A stretch of DNA of 64,000 nucleotides from Streptomyces sp. HUAS ZL42 (GTDB lineage: Bacteria > Actinomycetota > Actinomycetes > Streptomycetales > Streptomycetaceae), in the NCBI RefSeq assembly GCF_040782645.1, contig NZ_CP160403.1, positions 9,645,001-9,709,000 on the forward strand, written 5' to 3'. Under the pieces are notes generated by a model. The model did no database searches. It was not told the DNA's origin and saw only the letters and a program-made list of their open reading frames with translations. Positions 9,198 through 18,225 of the stretch are shown here, piece after piece. Both the position numbers and the translations under genes were made by a program. How positions within the stretch are numbered: the stretch's first letter is position 1; every line of letters starts with the position of its first letter.

Positions 9198-10397
9198 ATG
9201 AGGGAAGCAGTCATCGTTTCGACGGCACGGACGCCGATCGGGAAGGCGTACCGCGGCGCGTTCAACGACACCCAGGCGCAGGAACTTGCCGCCCATGCTC
9301 TCTCCCACACCGTACGGCGCGCCGGGCTCGAGGGCGGCGAGGTCGAGGATGTGATCTTCGGCTGTGCCGTGCAGCAGGGGGCATCCGGTTTCAACGTCGC
9401 GCGTCAGGCCGTTCTTCGTGCCGGACTTCCGGACTCCGTGTCGGGGATGACGATCGACCGGCAGTGTTCGTCGGGCCTGATGGCCATTGCGACGGCCGCC
9501 AAGCAGATTGTCGCGGACGGCATGCAGGTCGCTGTCGGAGGCGGCGTCGAGTCGATCTCCCTGGTGCAGAACGAGCACATGAACACCCACCGCATGACGG
9601 ATCCCTGGCTGGTCGAGCGCAAGCCGAGTATCTACATGCCGATGTTGCAGACGGCGGAGATCGTCGCCGAGCGTTATGGCGTGAGCCGGGAACGCCAGGA
9701 CGAGTTCGCGCTGGTGTCACAGCAGCGCACCGCGGCGGCGCAGGAGGCCGGCCGGTTCGACCGGGAGATCGTCGCGCTCGACAGCGTCAAGAAGGTCCTG
9801 GACAAGCAGTCCGGGAAGGTGCGGGACGAAAAGGTGACCCTGACCCGGGACGAGGGCAACCGTGCGTCGACAACGCTCGAAGGCCTGGCCGGGTTGGCGC
9901 CGGTGCTGCCCGACGGTCAGGTGAGTGCGCATTCCAGCGTGACGGCGGGCAACTCCTCGCAGTTGTCGGACGGGGCTTCGGCGTCGGTCCTGATGGAGTC
10001 GAGGGAGGCTGAGCGCCGCGGACTGGAACCGCTGGGTGTCTACCGGGGTATGGCAGTCGCCGGGTGCGGCCCGGACGAGATGGGCATCGGGCCGGTGTTC
10101 GCCATTCCGAAGCTGCTGAAGCAGCACGATCTCACCATCGACGACATCGGCCTGTGGGAGCTGAACGAGGCGTTCGCTTCCCAGGCGTTGTACTGCCGGG
10201 ACGAGCTGCACATCGACCCCGAGCGGTTCAACGTCAACGGCGGCGCGATCTCGGTCGGTCATCCGTACGGAATGACCGGCGCCCGCCTGGTGGGGCATGC
10301 GCTCATCGAGGGCAAGCGCCGTGGCGTCCGGTATGTGGTCATCTCGATGTGCGTCGGCGGCGGAATGGGCGCGGCCGGACTGTTCGAGGTCGTCTGA
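9198..10397 (+). CDS. Thiolase (acetyl-CoA acyltransferase)
   Basis: A 399-residue thiolase of usual length. It cleaves 3-ketoacyl-CoA with CoA, or does the reverse. The nucleophilic Cys90 is in DRQCSSG, the NEAF motif lies near residue 325, His355 is in [10 protein letters not shown], and Cys385 in CVGGG. The start ATG follows a GAGG site. The leader is about 200 bases and begins at the promoter in operator 1, so the gene belongs to the cluster A regulon. A hairpin follows the stop. Best guess: the final chain-shortening step of the pathway encoded at 12.9-17.6 kb. Confidence 0.93.
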   Translation: MREAVIVSTARTPIGKAYRGAFNDTQAQELAAHALSHTVRRAGLEGGEVEDVIFGCAVQQGASGFNVARQAVLRAGLPDSVSGMTIDRQCSSGLMAIATAAKQIVADGMQVAVGGGVESISLVQNEHMNTHRMTDPWLVERKPSIYMPMLQTAEIVAERYGVSRERQDEFALVSQQRTAAAQEAGRFDREIVALDSVKKVLDKQSGKVRDEKVTLTRDEGNRASTTLEGLAGLAPVLPDGQVSAHSSVTAGNSSQLSDGASASVLMESREAERRGLEPLGVYRGMAVAGCGPDEMGIGPVFAIPKLLKQHDLTIDDIGLWELNEAFASQALYCRDELHIDPERFNVNGGAISVGHPYGMTGARLVGHALIEGKRRGVRYVVISMCVGGGMGAAGLFEVV

Positions 10398-10406
10398 GGT
10401 CTGCGT

Positions 10407-10431
10407 CCCGGCTGGGCGCCGCCGAGCCGGG
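10407..10431 (+). terminator. Hairpin after the thiolase
   Basis: CCCGGCT (10407-10413) pairs with AGCCGGG (10425-10431) around an 11-base loop, ten bases after the stop. No T tract follows; such hairpins often end transcripts in GC-rich actinobacteria. Confidence 0.45.
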
Positions 10432-10645
10432 GCGGCCGGTGGTCGTGGCGCGGGCCTCCCTCTGAGCCTCCGCGTCCCCTGCCTCCCTGTACGGGGCTTG
10501 GGCCGGGCCGCCGGCGTCGCGGAGTCGACCCAAAGGGCCCGCGCCCTTCTCCTCCCGCGGGCTTCTGCGAGGCCGCGCGACGAGGGCCCACGGGGCGTAG
10601 CTGCTGTGGCATGAGGCCGGTGGAGAGCCGGCCGAGAGAGAGGGT

Positions 10646-11293
10646 GTGGATATTGTGTTGACCGTGGTGGAAGGGGCCCGTACCGCGGTCCTCGTGGACT
10701 TCGGCGGAGTCATCACCTCCAGTGTGCTGCAGGCGTTCACCGACTTCGGCGCCTCCCTCGGCGGCGACCCACGCCTGCCGCTGGACCTCCTCAGCCGGGA
10801 CGAGCCCTCACGGACCCTCCTGGCCGACCACGAGTGCGGCCGTATCGACGCCGAAGCCTTCGAGCGAGGGTTCGCCGAGCGCCTCCGCGCCCATGGCGCC
10901 GCCGTAGAGGCGGAGGGGCTCACGGCCCGGATGCAAGCGGGAATGTCGATCGACCAGGACGTGCTCGCCCTGCTCGATGATCTCCGCGCCGCCGGGTATC
11001 CCGTTGCGCTGGTATCCAATTCGTTCGGAACCGGAACCTACGACGGAGTCGACCTCGCCGCTGTGGCCGACGCGGTCGTCATCTCCTCCGAGGTCGGGAT
11101 CCGCAAGCCGTCCCGGCGGATATACGCGATCGCATGTGAACGCCTCGGCATCACCCCCGAGAAGGCAGTCATGATCGACGATCTCCAGCAGAACCTGGAC
11201 GGAGCGGGGCGGATCGGCATCGGGGGCGTGCTGCACATCAGTGCCACTGACACCCGCCGTCAACTCGCAGAACACTTCAGGATCACGGCCTGA
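10646..11293 (+). CDS. HAD-superfamily hydrolase, ACAD10 N-domain type
   Basis: A HAD-like protein of 215 residues. Motif I is DFGGV (Asp18): the usual second Asp (DxD) is Gly, as in ACAD10-type and YihX-type members. Motif II is the SNS in ALVSNSFG, the lysine is in GIRKPSRRIY, and motif IV is MIDDLQQN. The start is uncertain: GTG 10646 is annotated, but GTG 10655 has better spacing from the GAGAGAGGG at 10633-10643. It sits between the thiolase and the TetR gene. In animals this domain is fused to APH and ACAD domains; here all three are separate genes of one regulon. A close analogue is at 51883 in cluster B. Substrate unknown. Confidence 0.85.
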   Translation: MDIVLTVVEGARTAVLVDFGGVITSSVLQAFTDFGASLGGDPRLPLDLLSRDEPSRTLLADHECGRIDAEAFERGFAERLRAHGAAVEAEGLTARMQAGMSIDQDVLALLDDLRAAGYPVALVSNSFGTGTYDGVDLAAVADAVVISSEVGIRKPSRRIYAIACERLGITPEKAVMIDDLQQNLDGAGRIGIGGVLHISATDTRRQLAEHFRITA

Positions 11294-11610
11294 CCAATCG
11301 ACAGGTTGCGGGCGACCGACCGCGCCCCGGGTCGGCGCCGCCCTCGGTCGAGCCGCAGTACTCGCGCACGCCGAGTGTGGCGCTCTGCCTTCCTGCCGTC
11401 CGTGTCACCCCGGCCCGCCCAGGCGTCCGGACGAGCCGGCCGTACGGGGTTCGGCGGCATCGCCGTCGTCCACGGCTAGATGCCTGGGCGCTACGCGGAT
11501 GGCCATGGCGCCGCATGCCCGTGTGGTCAAGTGCGTTGAGCGGGCCGCTTCGGCTGCTCACGGCGGGAGGAGGCGGAGGTGTACTTCCCCGACCCGCGCA
11601 CCCCACGCTT

Positions 11611-11633
11611 ATGATACTGGCGTCGGATTCAAG
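11611..11633 (+). promoter_or_regulatory. Operator 2 and -10 box before the TetR gene
   Basis: The right half, GCGTCGGATTCAA, is identical to operator 3; the left half (ATGATACTG) is degenerate, giving about 18 of 22 matches. TATGAT at 11611-11616 is a good -10 box and overlaps the site, and the TetR start codon is 14 bases downstream. This fits autoregulation by the gene product. Confidence 0.65.
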
Positions 11634-11646
11634 TACACTTCGGGGG

Positions 11647-12333
11647 ATGGACACCACTGCGCCCGAGGACAGCGAGAAGGCACCTCCGGTGGCGCCCCTC
11701 TCCCCACTTCGTGAGCCGCCGACGACGAAGCGCGGAGCACGCACACGCGCCGCTTTGGTGAAGGCCGCGCGGAAGGTGTTCGAGCGGGACGGCTACCTCG
11801 ACACCCGCCTCGTCGACATCGCCAAAGAAGCCGGATGCGCGGCGGGATCCTTCTACACCTATTTCGCCAGCAAGGAAGAGGTGCTTGCCGCCGTCCTCCT
11901 GGAAGCCCAAGAGGACATGCTGCATCCCGGCATGGGCCGGGTGCAGGGTACCGACGATCCGTATGCGGTACTCGAGGCGAGCAATCGCGCATATCTCGAG
12001 GCGTACAAGCGCAACGCGAAGCTGATGGCACTGCTTGAGCAAGTCGCACAAGTGGAGCCGCAGTTCCGTGAGTTCCGAAGCCGGCGCGCGGATGCGTTCA
12101 TCCGCCGCAATGCCCGTGGCATCGCTGACCTGCAGGCGCGGGGCGTCGCAGATCGTGAGGTCGATCCGATGATGGCCTCGCGTGCGCTGTCGGGCATGGT
12201 CAGCGTCATGGCCTACAACGCGTTTGTGCTCGGCGAAGGGCAAGAGGACGGTACGTCGGTGGACTTCGGGGAGCTCGTGTCCACGGTCACCCGGCTCTGG
12301 GCGAACGCCCTCCGGTTCCCCGGCCACCGCTGA
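11647..12333 (+). CDS. TetR-family regulator of cluster A
   Basis: A 228-residue TetR regulator. The N-terminal helix-turn-helix spans about residues 53-77 (VDIAKEAGCAAGSFYTYFASKEE); a variable ligand-binding domain follows. The ATG at 11647 is preferred because operator 2 ends just upstream; the reading frame extends further 5' without coding character. It follows the HAD gene and precedes the SDR-ECH-ACAD-SDR-APH operon. Three related palindromes in front of the hydrolase/thiolase pair, this gene and the operon make it the likely repressor of all of them, perhaps released by an acyl-CoA or acid intermediate. Confidence 0.9.
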   Translation: MDTTAPEDSEKAPPVAPLSPLREPPTTKRGARTRAALVKAARKVFERDGYLDTRLVDIAKEAGCAAGSFYTYFASKEEVLAAVLLEAQEDMLHPGMGRVQGTDDPYAVLEASNRAYLEAYKRNAKLMALLEQVAQVEPQFREFRSRRADAFIRRNARGIADLQARGVADREVDPMMASRALSGMVSVMAYNAFVLGEGQEDGTSVDFGELVSTVTRLWANALRFPGHR

Positions 12334-12804
12334 TCCGGGAGCAGCGCCGACAACAGGGGAGCCTGCCGCCTACGAGCGTCCGCCGGTCCTGGAGCCCGCA
12401 TCGGCGGCGAGGACCAGCTTGCGCGCGCCTTCACGCTCGACCCCTCACTCGTCGCATCCGGCACTGCCGCCTACCCTTCAGTCCTTCTCGTCGCCCCCGC
12501 GGACGTGACGCGTCCGGGTGGATGGGTAAGCCGACCGGTCAAGGGGCGGGGAACCGCCGACCGGTCGGGGCGCGGCTCCGGTGCCTGGCCGTAGCCGTCG
12601 TCAAGGCTCGGGCGACGTCGAACTGGAGCACCTGCGACGACACGGCCAGCGGGCGGCCGAATGAGAGGCGGGAGCCGGTGCGTGATGGTGCCGGTCAGCG
12701 CTCGTGCCCGCTGGGCGCGGGGCGGCGATACCCATCTTCGATCTTCTGGGCGCAGTTCAGGGGCGTGACGCGGCCCCTCCGCGTGGTGATCCGCGCATCG
12801 ACCA
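12334..12804. other. Long gap between TetR and the operon, no gene seen
   Basis: About 470 bases with open frames on both strands but none with a start signal, conserved motif or natural-looking protein. I see no repeat or RNA structure to explain the length. Confidence 0.4.
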
Positions 12805-12834
12805 TTGAACCTGACGTCGGATTCAACTATATAT
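12805..12834 (+). promoter_or_regulatory. Operator 3 inside the promoter of the cluster A operon
   Basis: A 22-base inverted repeat (12805-12826) with arms TTGAA and TTCAA around a CTGACGTCGG core. TTGAAC (12805-12810) also serves as -35 and TATATA (12829-12834) as -10, 18 bases apart, so the whole spacer is operator. Transcription would start near 12841, about 70 bases before the SDR start. Confidence 0.75.
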
Positions 12835-12908
12835 GGGGAACCAACCACGGTCACATGTCTCGGCGCAGTGCTCTGACACTGCATGCCCTGCCACGGAGAG
12901 GGTTCGCC

Positions 12909-13727
12909 GTGAACGTTGCAGAAAGAGTCGCCATCGTCACCGGTGGTGGTGGCGGCATTGGCAGCGCGCTGGTCGCGCGGCTTGCTCGCGAGGGTGCCCG
13001 GGTCGTCGTCGCGGACCTCGATGCGGCCGGCGCGCGGGCGGTGTCGGAGAGGGTCAACGCCGACCATCCTGGAGGCACGGTCAGCACTGGCGCGGACGTG
13101 TCAGACACTGCCCAGATCCAGCAGCTGATCGCCCTGGCGGAGAACGCGTTCGGCCCGGTCGACCTCTACTTCGCCAACGCGGGCATCGCGGGTGCGCCGG
13201 GCATCGACGCGAGCGAGCGGGACTGGGACCTCTCGATCGACGTCAACCTTCGCGCTCACATCCGTGCGGCAAGACTGCTGTTGCCGCGGTGGCTCGAGCG
13301 CGGGCAGGGCTACTTCGTCAGCACCGCCTCGGCCGCCGGGCTGCTCACCCAGATCGGCTCCGCCACCTACGCCGTCACCAAGCACGCCGCCGTCGGCTTC
13401 GCCGAGTGGCTGAGTGTCACCTACGGCGATCGCGGGCTGCGGGTCAGCTGTCTGTGCCCGATGGGGGTGAACACCCGGATGCTGTCGGCCGGGAAGGACT
13501 CCGGGGACGCACTGGGACGAGCGGCCACGCAAGCCGTCACATCCGCGGGCGACGTCCTGGAGCCGGCCGAGGTCGCCGACGCCGTCCTGGCCGCGATCGC
13601 CGATGAGCGCTTCCTGATCCTGCCGCACGAAGAGGTGCTGGACATGTACCGGCACAAGGGCGCGGACTACGACCGGTGGTTGCGCGGGATGCGCCGCTAC
13701 CAGAGCTCCCTGCTGGGTCAGGCATGA
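12909..13727 (+). CDS. Short-chain dehydrogenase/reductase (SDR)
   Basis: A 272-residue classical-type SDR, NAD(P) dependent. The nucleotide-binding TGGGGGIG is at residues 11-18, ANAG near 89-92, the catalytic serine near 141, and Tyr154/Lys158 in YAVTK. The long C-terminal extension (LPHEEVLDMYRHKGADYDRWLRGMRR) marks a subgroup that recurs as a pseudogene at 50123. The start is GTG 12909 with GGAGAGGG at 12895-12902; the frame open further upstream crosses the promoter. First gene of the operon, coupled by ATGA to the next. By analogy with the levulinate pathway it could reduce a 4-keto acyl-CoA to the 4-hydroxy form. Confidence 0.9.
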   Translation: MNVAERVAIVTGGGGGIGSALVARLAREGARVVVADLDAAGARAVSERVNADHPGGTVSTGADVSDTAQIQQLIALAENAFGPVDLYFANAGIAGAPGIDASERDWDLSIDVNLRAHIRAARLLLPRWLERGQGYFVSTASAAGLLTQIGSATYAVTKHAAVGFAEWLSVTYGDRGLRVSCLCPMGVNTRMLSAGKDSGDALGRAATQAVTSAGDVLEPAEVADAVLAAIADERFLILPHEEVLDMYRHKGADYDRWLRGMRRYQSSLLGQA

Positions 13728-14548
13728 CCGGGGCGCCGGGTGAGCTCGTCCTGGCCGAACACCGCGGGCCGGTGCTGGTACTCACGTTCAATCGGCCCGC
13801 CAAGCTGAATGCCTGGACCGAGGAACTCGAAGACCGTTATTTCGAGCTCCTCGACGCCGCCGAGGACGACTCGGACGTACGTGCCGTCGTGGTCACCGGT
13901 GCGGGGCGCGGATTCTGCGCCGGCGCCGATCTGCAACGGCTGCAGGCGGTCGGCGAGATCGACGAGGTCTCCGCGGCGGAGAGGGCGCTGCGCCGCCCGC
14001 GTGACGTGCCGCTGAGCTTGCGCAAACCGCTGATCGGTGCGGTCAATGGGGTGGCCGACGGCCTGGGCGTGGTGGAGGCGCTCTACTGCGACATCCGCTT
14101 CGGCTCGCCCTCGGCCCGGTTCACCACGGCATTCGCGCAACGCGGACTCGTCGCCGAGTACGGGATCTCCTGGCTGTTGCCCCGGCTGGTGGGGCACAGC
14201 CGGGCCACCGACCTGCTGCTGTCGAGTCGCATGGTGGACGCCGAGGAGGCGCTGCGTATCGGACTCCTCGACCACCTGGTCCGCACCGGCAGCGTGGTCG
14301 ATGCCGCTGTCGCCTATGCCGCCGATCTGGCGACGCGCTGCTCTCCGGGATCCATGGCCACGATCAAGAGCCAACTGCACAACGACGCGGAGAGCACTTA
14401 CGCCGACTCCGTGACCCGCGCGGAGAGGCTCATGCTCCAGGCCTTCTGCGGGACCGATGTCGTCGAAGGCGTGGCCAGCCACCTGGGAAAGCGCCCGCCG
14501 AGCTTTCCTTCCCTTCCCCCCGTCAGGAGTACAGATGTCCCTGTTTGA
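13724..14548 (+). CDS. Enoyl-CoA hydratase/isomerase family protein
   Basis: A crotonase-fold protein of 274 residues, of usual length. The oxyanion-hole segments are [12 protein letters not shown] and the [19 protein letters not shown] region. Typical actinobacterial members add or remove water across the 2,3 double bond of acyl-CoA. The start ATG overlaps the preceding stop (ATGA), so translation is coupled. Its 3' end overlaps the ACAD start by 14 bases. In the proposed scheme it hydrates the enoyl-CoA made by the ACAD. Confidence 0.9.
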   Translation: MTGAPGELVLAEHRGPVLVLTFNRPAKLNAWTEELEDRYFELLDAAEDDSDVRAVVVTGAGRGFCAGADLQRLQAVGEIDEVSAAERALRRPRDVPLSLRKPLIGAVNGVADGLGVVEALYCDIRFGSPSARFTTAFAQRGLVAEYGISWLLPRLVGHSRATDLLLSSRMVDAEEALRIGLLDHLVRTGSVVDAAVAYAADLATRCSPGSMATIKSQLHNDAESTYADSVTRAERLMLQAFCGTDVVEGVASHLGKRPPSFPSLPPVRSTDVPV

Positions 14549-15764
14549 GCCGTCGGACCGCGCCAAGAAGTACCAGGCGGACCTGCTGGAGTTCATGGAC
14601 TCGCACGTCTACCCCGCCGAGCCGGTGTACCACGAGCAGATGCGCGCCTCCGGTGACCCGCACTTCCATCCGCCGATCATTGAGGAACTCAAGGCGGAGG
14701 CGCGGGGGCGCGGACTGTGGAACCTCTTCCACCCGCACCCGCAGTGGGGGCCGGGGCTGACGAACCTCGAGTACGCGCCGCTGGCGGAGATCATGGGACG
14801 CAGTCACATCGCTTCGGAGGCGTGCAATTGCAATGCCCCGGACACCGGCAACATGGAGGTGCTCACCCTCTTCGGCACCGACGAGCACAGGGAGAAGTAC
14901 CTCAAGCCGTTGCTCGAAGGCACCATGGCATCGGCGTTCGCGATGACCGAGCCGGCCGTGGCCAGTTCTGACGCCACCAACATCGAGCTGCGCATGGAGC
15001 GCGACGGCGACGAGTACCTCCTCAACGGCCGCAAGTGGTTCGCCTCGAACGCGATGCACAAGAACTGCAGGGTGCTCATCGTCATGGGCAAGACCGACCC
15101 CACGGCGGCCCCGCATCGCCAGCAGTCGATGATGGTCGTCCCGATCGACGCCCCCGGGGTCACCGTGGTCCGGAACCTCCCGGTGTTCGGGTACGCGGAT
15201 CGAGAGGGCCACGCGGAGATCATCTTCGAGAATGTGCGTGTGCCGATCAAGGATGTCCTCAAAGGTGAGGGCGAGGGTTTCGCGATCAGCCAGGCCCGGC
15301 TCGGGCCCGGTCGCATCCACCACTGCATGCGGGCGATCGGCGCGGCCGAGCGGGCGCTGGAGTTGATGTGCCGGCGAGCCCAGTCCCGGGTGACCTTTGG
15401 TTCTCCGGTCGCCGAACGGTCCAACATCCAGGACTGGATCGCGGAAGCGCGCATCGACATCGAGATGATCCGCCTGCTCACGCTCAAGGCGGCGTACCTG
15501 ATGGACACGGTCGGGAACAAGGAAGCGCGCACCGAGATCGCGGCCATCAAGGTTGCCGCCCCGAACATCGCGCTGAAGATCGTCGACCGAGCGATCCAGG
15601 TACACGGGGGAGCGGGAGTGACGGACGACTTCCCGTTGGCGATGATGTACGCGCATCTGCGGACGTTGCGGCTGGCGGACGGTCCCGACGAGGTCCACAA
15701 GCGGGCCATCGCCAAGCAGGAACTGCGGCAGTACCGCGACGCCGCAACGGCAGTGGCGGGTTGA
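14535..15764 (+). CDS. Acyl-CoA dehydrogenase, ACAD10/ACAD11 type
   Basis: A 409-residue FAD protein of the acyl-CoA dehydrogenase fold. Beyond general ACAD features ([12 protein letters not shown] near 135-146, IQVHGGAG at 354-361) it has signatures I know from the dehydrogenase domain of ACAD10/11: [10 protein letters not shown] at 257-266, the WIAEARI and IRLLTLKAA stretch at 301-320, and [11 protein letters not shown] at 378-388. ACAD10/11 and Pseudomonas LvaC act on 4-phosphoacyl-CoA and eliminate phosphate rather than simply making a 2-enoyl-CoA. AGGAG at 14525-14529 precedes the ATG. The APH kinase three genes on would make the phosphate ester. The family call is firm; the substrate is inferred. 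Confidence 0.93.
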   Translation: MSLFEPSDRAKKYQADLLEFMDSHVYPAEPVYHEQMRASGDPHFHPPIIEELKAEARGRGLWNLFHPHPQWGPGLTNLEYAPLAEIMGRSHIASEACNCNAPDTGNMEVLTLFGTDEHREKYLKPLLEGTMASAFAMTEPAVASSDATNIELRMERDGDEYLLNGRKWFASNAMHKNCRVLIVMGKTDPTAAPHRQQSMMVVPIDAPGVTVVRNLPVFGYADREGHAEIIFENVRVPIKDVLKGEGEGFAISQARLGPGRIHHCMRAIGAAERALELMCRRAQSRVTFGSPVAERSNIQDWIAEARIDIEMIRLLTLKAAYLMDTVGNKEARTEIAAIKVAAPNIALKIVDRAIQVHGGAGVTDDFPLAMMYAHLRTLRLADGPDEVHKRAIAKQELRQYRDAATAVAG

Positions 15765-15765
15765 G

Positions 15766-16548
15766 ATGGCAGGACTCGATCTCACCGGTCGCACCGCCGT
15801 CGTCACCGGCGCCTCGCGCGGAATCGGACTGGCGATCGCCCAGGCCATCGCCGCCGCCGGCGCAAACGTAGTCCTCACCTCCCGGTCCCAGGAGGCGGCG
15901 AAGACCGCCGCGGCGCAGGTCGGGGACACAGCGGTCGGCGTCGGTGCGCACGCCGTCGACGAAGAAGCGGCCCAGCGCTGTGTGGATCTGACGCTCGAGC
16001 GCTTCGGAAGCCTGGACATCCTCGTCAACAACGCGGGGACCAACCCGGCCTTCGGGCCGGTCATCGAGCAGGACCACGGCCGGTTCGCCAAGACCTTCGA
16101 CGTGAACCTGTGGGCTCCCCTCCTGTGGACGGGGCTGGCCACGCGGGCCTGGATGGGCGAGCACGGCGGCGCGGTCGTCAACACGGCCTCGGTCGGCGGT
16201 ATGGCGTTCGAGGCGAACATCGGGTTGTACAACGCGTCGAAGGCCGCACTCATCCATCTCACGAAGCAACTGGCCCTGGAACTCTCGCCGAAGGTTCGCG
16301 TCAACGCGGTGGCACCCGGTGTCGTACGAACGAAGCTGGCCGAGGCCCTGTGGAAGGAGCACGAGCAGACCGTGTCGGCGTCGACGGCGCTCGGGCGGAT
16401 AGGCGAGCCTGCTGACATCGCCTCGGCGGTCGCCTTCCTCGTCTCGGACGCCGCGAGTTGGATCACCGGCGAGACGATGGTGATCGACGGCGGGCAGCTG
16501 CTCGGCGATGCGCTCCCGTTCAGGCACGGAGCCGGCATCGGTGTCTAG
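15766..16548 (+). CDS. SDR-family oxidoreductase (FabG-like)
   Basis: A 260-residue classical SDR: TGASRGIG at 14-21, NNAG at 88-91, Ser142, and Tyr155/Lys159 in YNASK. The C-terminal ITGETMVIDGG is standard for FabG-like 3-oxo/3-hydroxyacyl reductases. One base separates it from the ACAD stop, and its end overlaps the APH start by eight bases. In this context it may oxidise the 3-hydroxyacyl-CoA made by the hydratase before thiolysis. Confidence 0.92.
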   Translation: MAGLDLTGRTAVVTGASRGIGLAIAQAIAAAGANVVLTSRSQEAAKTAAAQVGDTAVGVGAHAVDEEAAQRCVDLTLERFGSLDILVNNAGTNPAFGPVIEQDHGRFAKTFDVNLWAPLLWTGLATRAWMGEHGGAVVNTASVGGMAFEANIGLYNASKAALIHLTKQLALELSPKVRVNAVAPGVVRTKLAEALWKEHEQTVSASTALGRIGEPADIASAVAFLVSDAASWITGETMVIDGGQLLGDALPFRHGAGIGV

Positions 16549-17575
16549 CGCGGATATCGTCGGAATCGACGCCGGGGCGGTGAGCCGCTGGTTCGCCACC
16601 CTCGGCGCCGACTTCGCCGGGCCGTTGGCCTTTGACCGGATCGGGCTCGGCCAGTCGAATCTGACCTATCTCGTACGGGACCAGGGTGGCCGCAGATGGG
16701 TGCTGCGGCGCCCACCACTGGGTCGCCTGCTGGCCTCGGCGCACGACGTGGCCCGCGAGGCGCGGATTCTGACCGCGCTGGAGGGCACCGCCGTGCCGAC
16801 CCCGCGGGTGCTCGGGCTGAGCGATGATCCTTCCGTGACCGATGCCCCGCTGCTGCTCATGGAGTTCGTGGACGGCGAGGTCGTCGACACGATGTCGATC
16901 GCGCAGTCGTTGACGCCCGCGCGCCGCCGGGCGATCGGGATGTCGCTGCCGCGGACGCTGGCGAAGATCCACGCGGTCGATCTCGAGGCGACCGGGCTGA
17001 CCGGCCTGGCCAGCCACAAGCCGTATGCGCAGCGTCAGCTCAAGCGGTGGTCGGGCCAGTGGGAGAGATCCAGGACCCGCGAGCTGCCCGCCCTCGAGGA
17101 CCTCACCCGGCGCCTCGTCGCGGCCGTCCCGCAGCAGCGCGAACTCACCCTCGTGCACGGCGACTTCCATCTGCGCAACGTCATCACCTCCTACGACAGC
17201 GGGGAGGTGACCGCGGTGCTCGACTGGGAGTTGTCGACACTGGGGGATCCGTTGGCGGACATGGGCAGCCTGCTGGCCTACTGGCCGGCCAAAGGTGAGA
17301 ACACCTCCGGCGACTTCGGCGCGACCGCTCTCGACGGCTTCCCGACGCGCGAGGAACTCGTGGCGGCCTACCTGGCGGCGTCCGGGCGCGACCTGACGGC
17401 GCTGGGCTTCTGGCACGCGATGGGACTGTGGAAAGTGGCGATCATCGCGGAGGGCGTCATGCGCCGCGCGCTGGACGAACCGCGGAACAAGGCCGCCTCC
17501 GGTACCCCGACCGCAGAGCGCATCGACGCGTTGGTGGCGAAGGCCCAGGAAGTCGCGGATGCGGCAGGCATCTGA
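16541..17575 (+). CDS. APH-type phosphotransferase (ACAD10/11 kinase-domain type)
   Basis: A 344-residue kinase-like protein of the aminoglycoside phosphotransferase fold. The N-lobe begins GLGQSNLTYLV near 36-45, a glycine-rich pattern typical of the ACAD10/11-linked group. The catalytic loop is HGDFHLRN (Asp208, Asn213) and the metal-binding Asp228 is in LDWELSTLGDP. Antibiotic resistance is unlikely: the gene is translationally coupled to acyl-CoA enzymes. LvaA and the APH domains of ACAD10/11 phosphorylate the 4-hydroxyl of acyl-CoA, and that is the proposed role. The GTG start overlaps the SDR stop, with GGAG 10 bases upstream. Confidence 0.92.
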   Translation: MSSADIVGIDAGAVSRWFATLGADFAGPLAFDRIGLGQSNLTYLVRDQGGRRWVLRRPPLGRLLASAHDVAREARILTALEGTAVPTPRVLGLSDDPSVTDAPLLLMEFVDGEVVDTMSIAQSLTPARRRAIGMSLPRTLAKIHAVDLEATGLTGLASHKPYAQRQLKRWSGQWERSRTRELPALEDLTRRLVAAVPQQRELTLVHGDFHLRNVITSYDSGEVTAVLDWELSTLGDPLADMGSLLAYWPAKGENTSGDFGATALDGFPTREELVAAYLAASGRDLTALGFWHAMGLWKVAIIAEGVMRRALDEPRNKAASGTPTAERIDALVAKAQEVADAAGI

Positions 17576-17639
17576 CCCGATCTCATGCCCACGGGACATC
17601 GACACTCACGCAACGAGGAAAAGGAGCGGTGATGAGGCA

Positions 17640-18205
17640 ATCAGCGTTCGAGGCGACTCGGGCACCTTGTCGATCGGCCTATCCCGCCCCGCCGCCATGG
17701 TCCGTATCGTCGACGAGGACGGCAGGACCTGGGACCGAACGAGGTCGGCGAGATCACGGTCGAAGGCCCCATGGTGGCACCCGCGTACTGGAACAGGCCA
17801 GAGGCCACCGCGGAGTCGATACCGAACGGGCGGCTGCTCACCGGCGACGTCGGTTTCGTGGATCGGCAGGCCTGGGTGTACGGGGTCGACCGCAAGAAGG
17901 ACATGATCAACGCCTCCGGGTTCAAGATGTGGTCTAGCGAGGTCGAGGACGTCCTCTACCGGCACCCCACGGTTGGCGAGGCCGCCGTCGTCCGTGCGCC
18001 CGATCCCTACCGCGGTGAGACGGTGGCGGCCTTCGTCAGCATGAGCCCGGTGGATCTGCCGAGCCCGACGAGCTGGTCGCCCACTGCCGGGAGCACCTGG
18101 CCGCCCTCAAGGCCCCTCGGACCGTCAGCATCCGGGACGAGCTGCCCAAGACCACCAGAGGCAAGACCCTGGCGCCGCGAACTGCGCGGGGCGACACCCG
18201 CGTGA
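17640..18205 (+). pseudogene. Decayed acyl-CoA synthetase, C-terminal third
   Basis: Three frames joined give the end of an AMP-forming acyl-CoA ligase: SIGLSRPAAMVRIVDEDG (about 17667-17722), then GPNEVGEITVEGPMVAPAYW...LTGDVGFVDRQ...DRKKDMINASGFKMW (17728-18050), then AEPDELVAHCREHLAALKAPRT...PKTT and RRELRG. At least three single-base shifts break it, near 17727, 18055 and 18165. The N-terminal two thirds, including the P-loop-like TSGTTG, are absent. A ligase would be the natural entry enzyme of the neighbouring operon, so this may be the lost activator of cluster A. Confidence 0.8.
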
Positions 18206-18225
18206 CGAGCGAGAGGAGCGGAAGG

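Noticed and set aside
14523..16538. A 671-codon minus-strand frame across the ACAD and SDR genes
   Set aside because: It crosses two clearly coding genes on the other strand and matches nothing; a codon-bias artefact.
16541..17575. Aminoglycoside resistance gene
   Set aside because: The APH fold is shared, but coupling to acyl-CoA enzymes and the ACAD10/11-type N-lobe argue for an acyl-CoA kinase.
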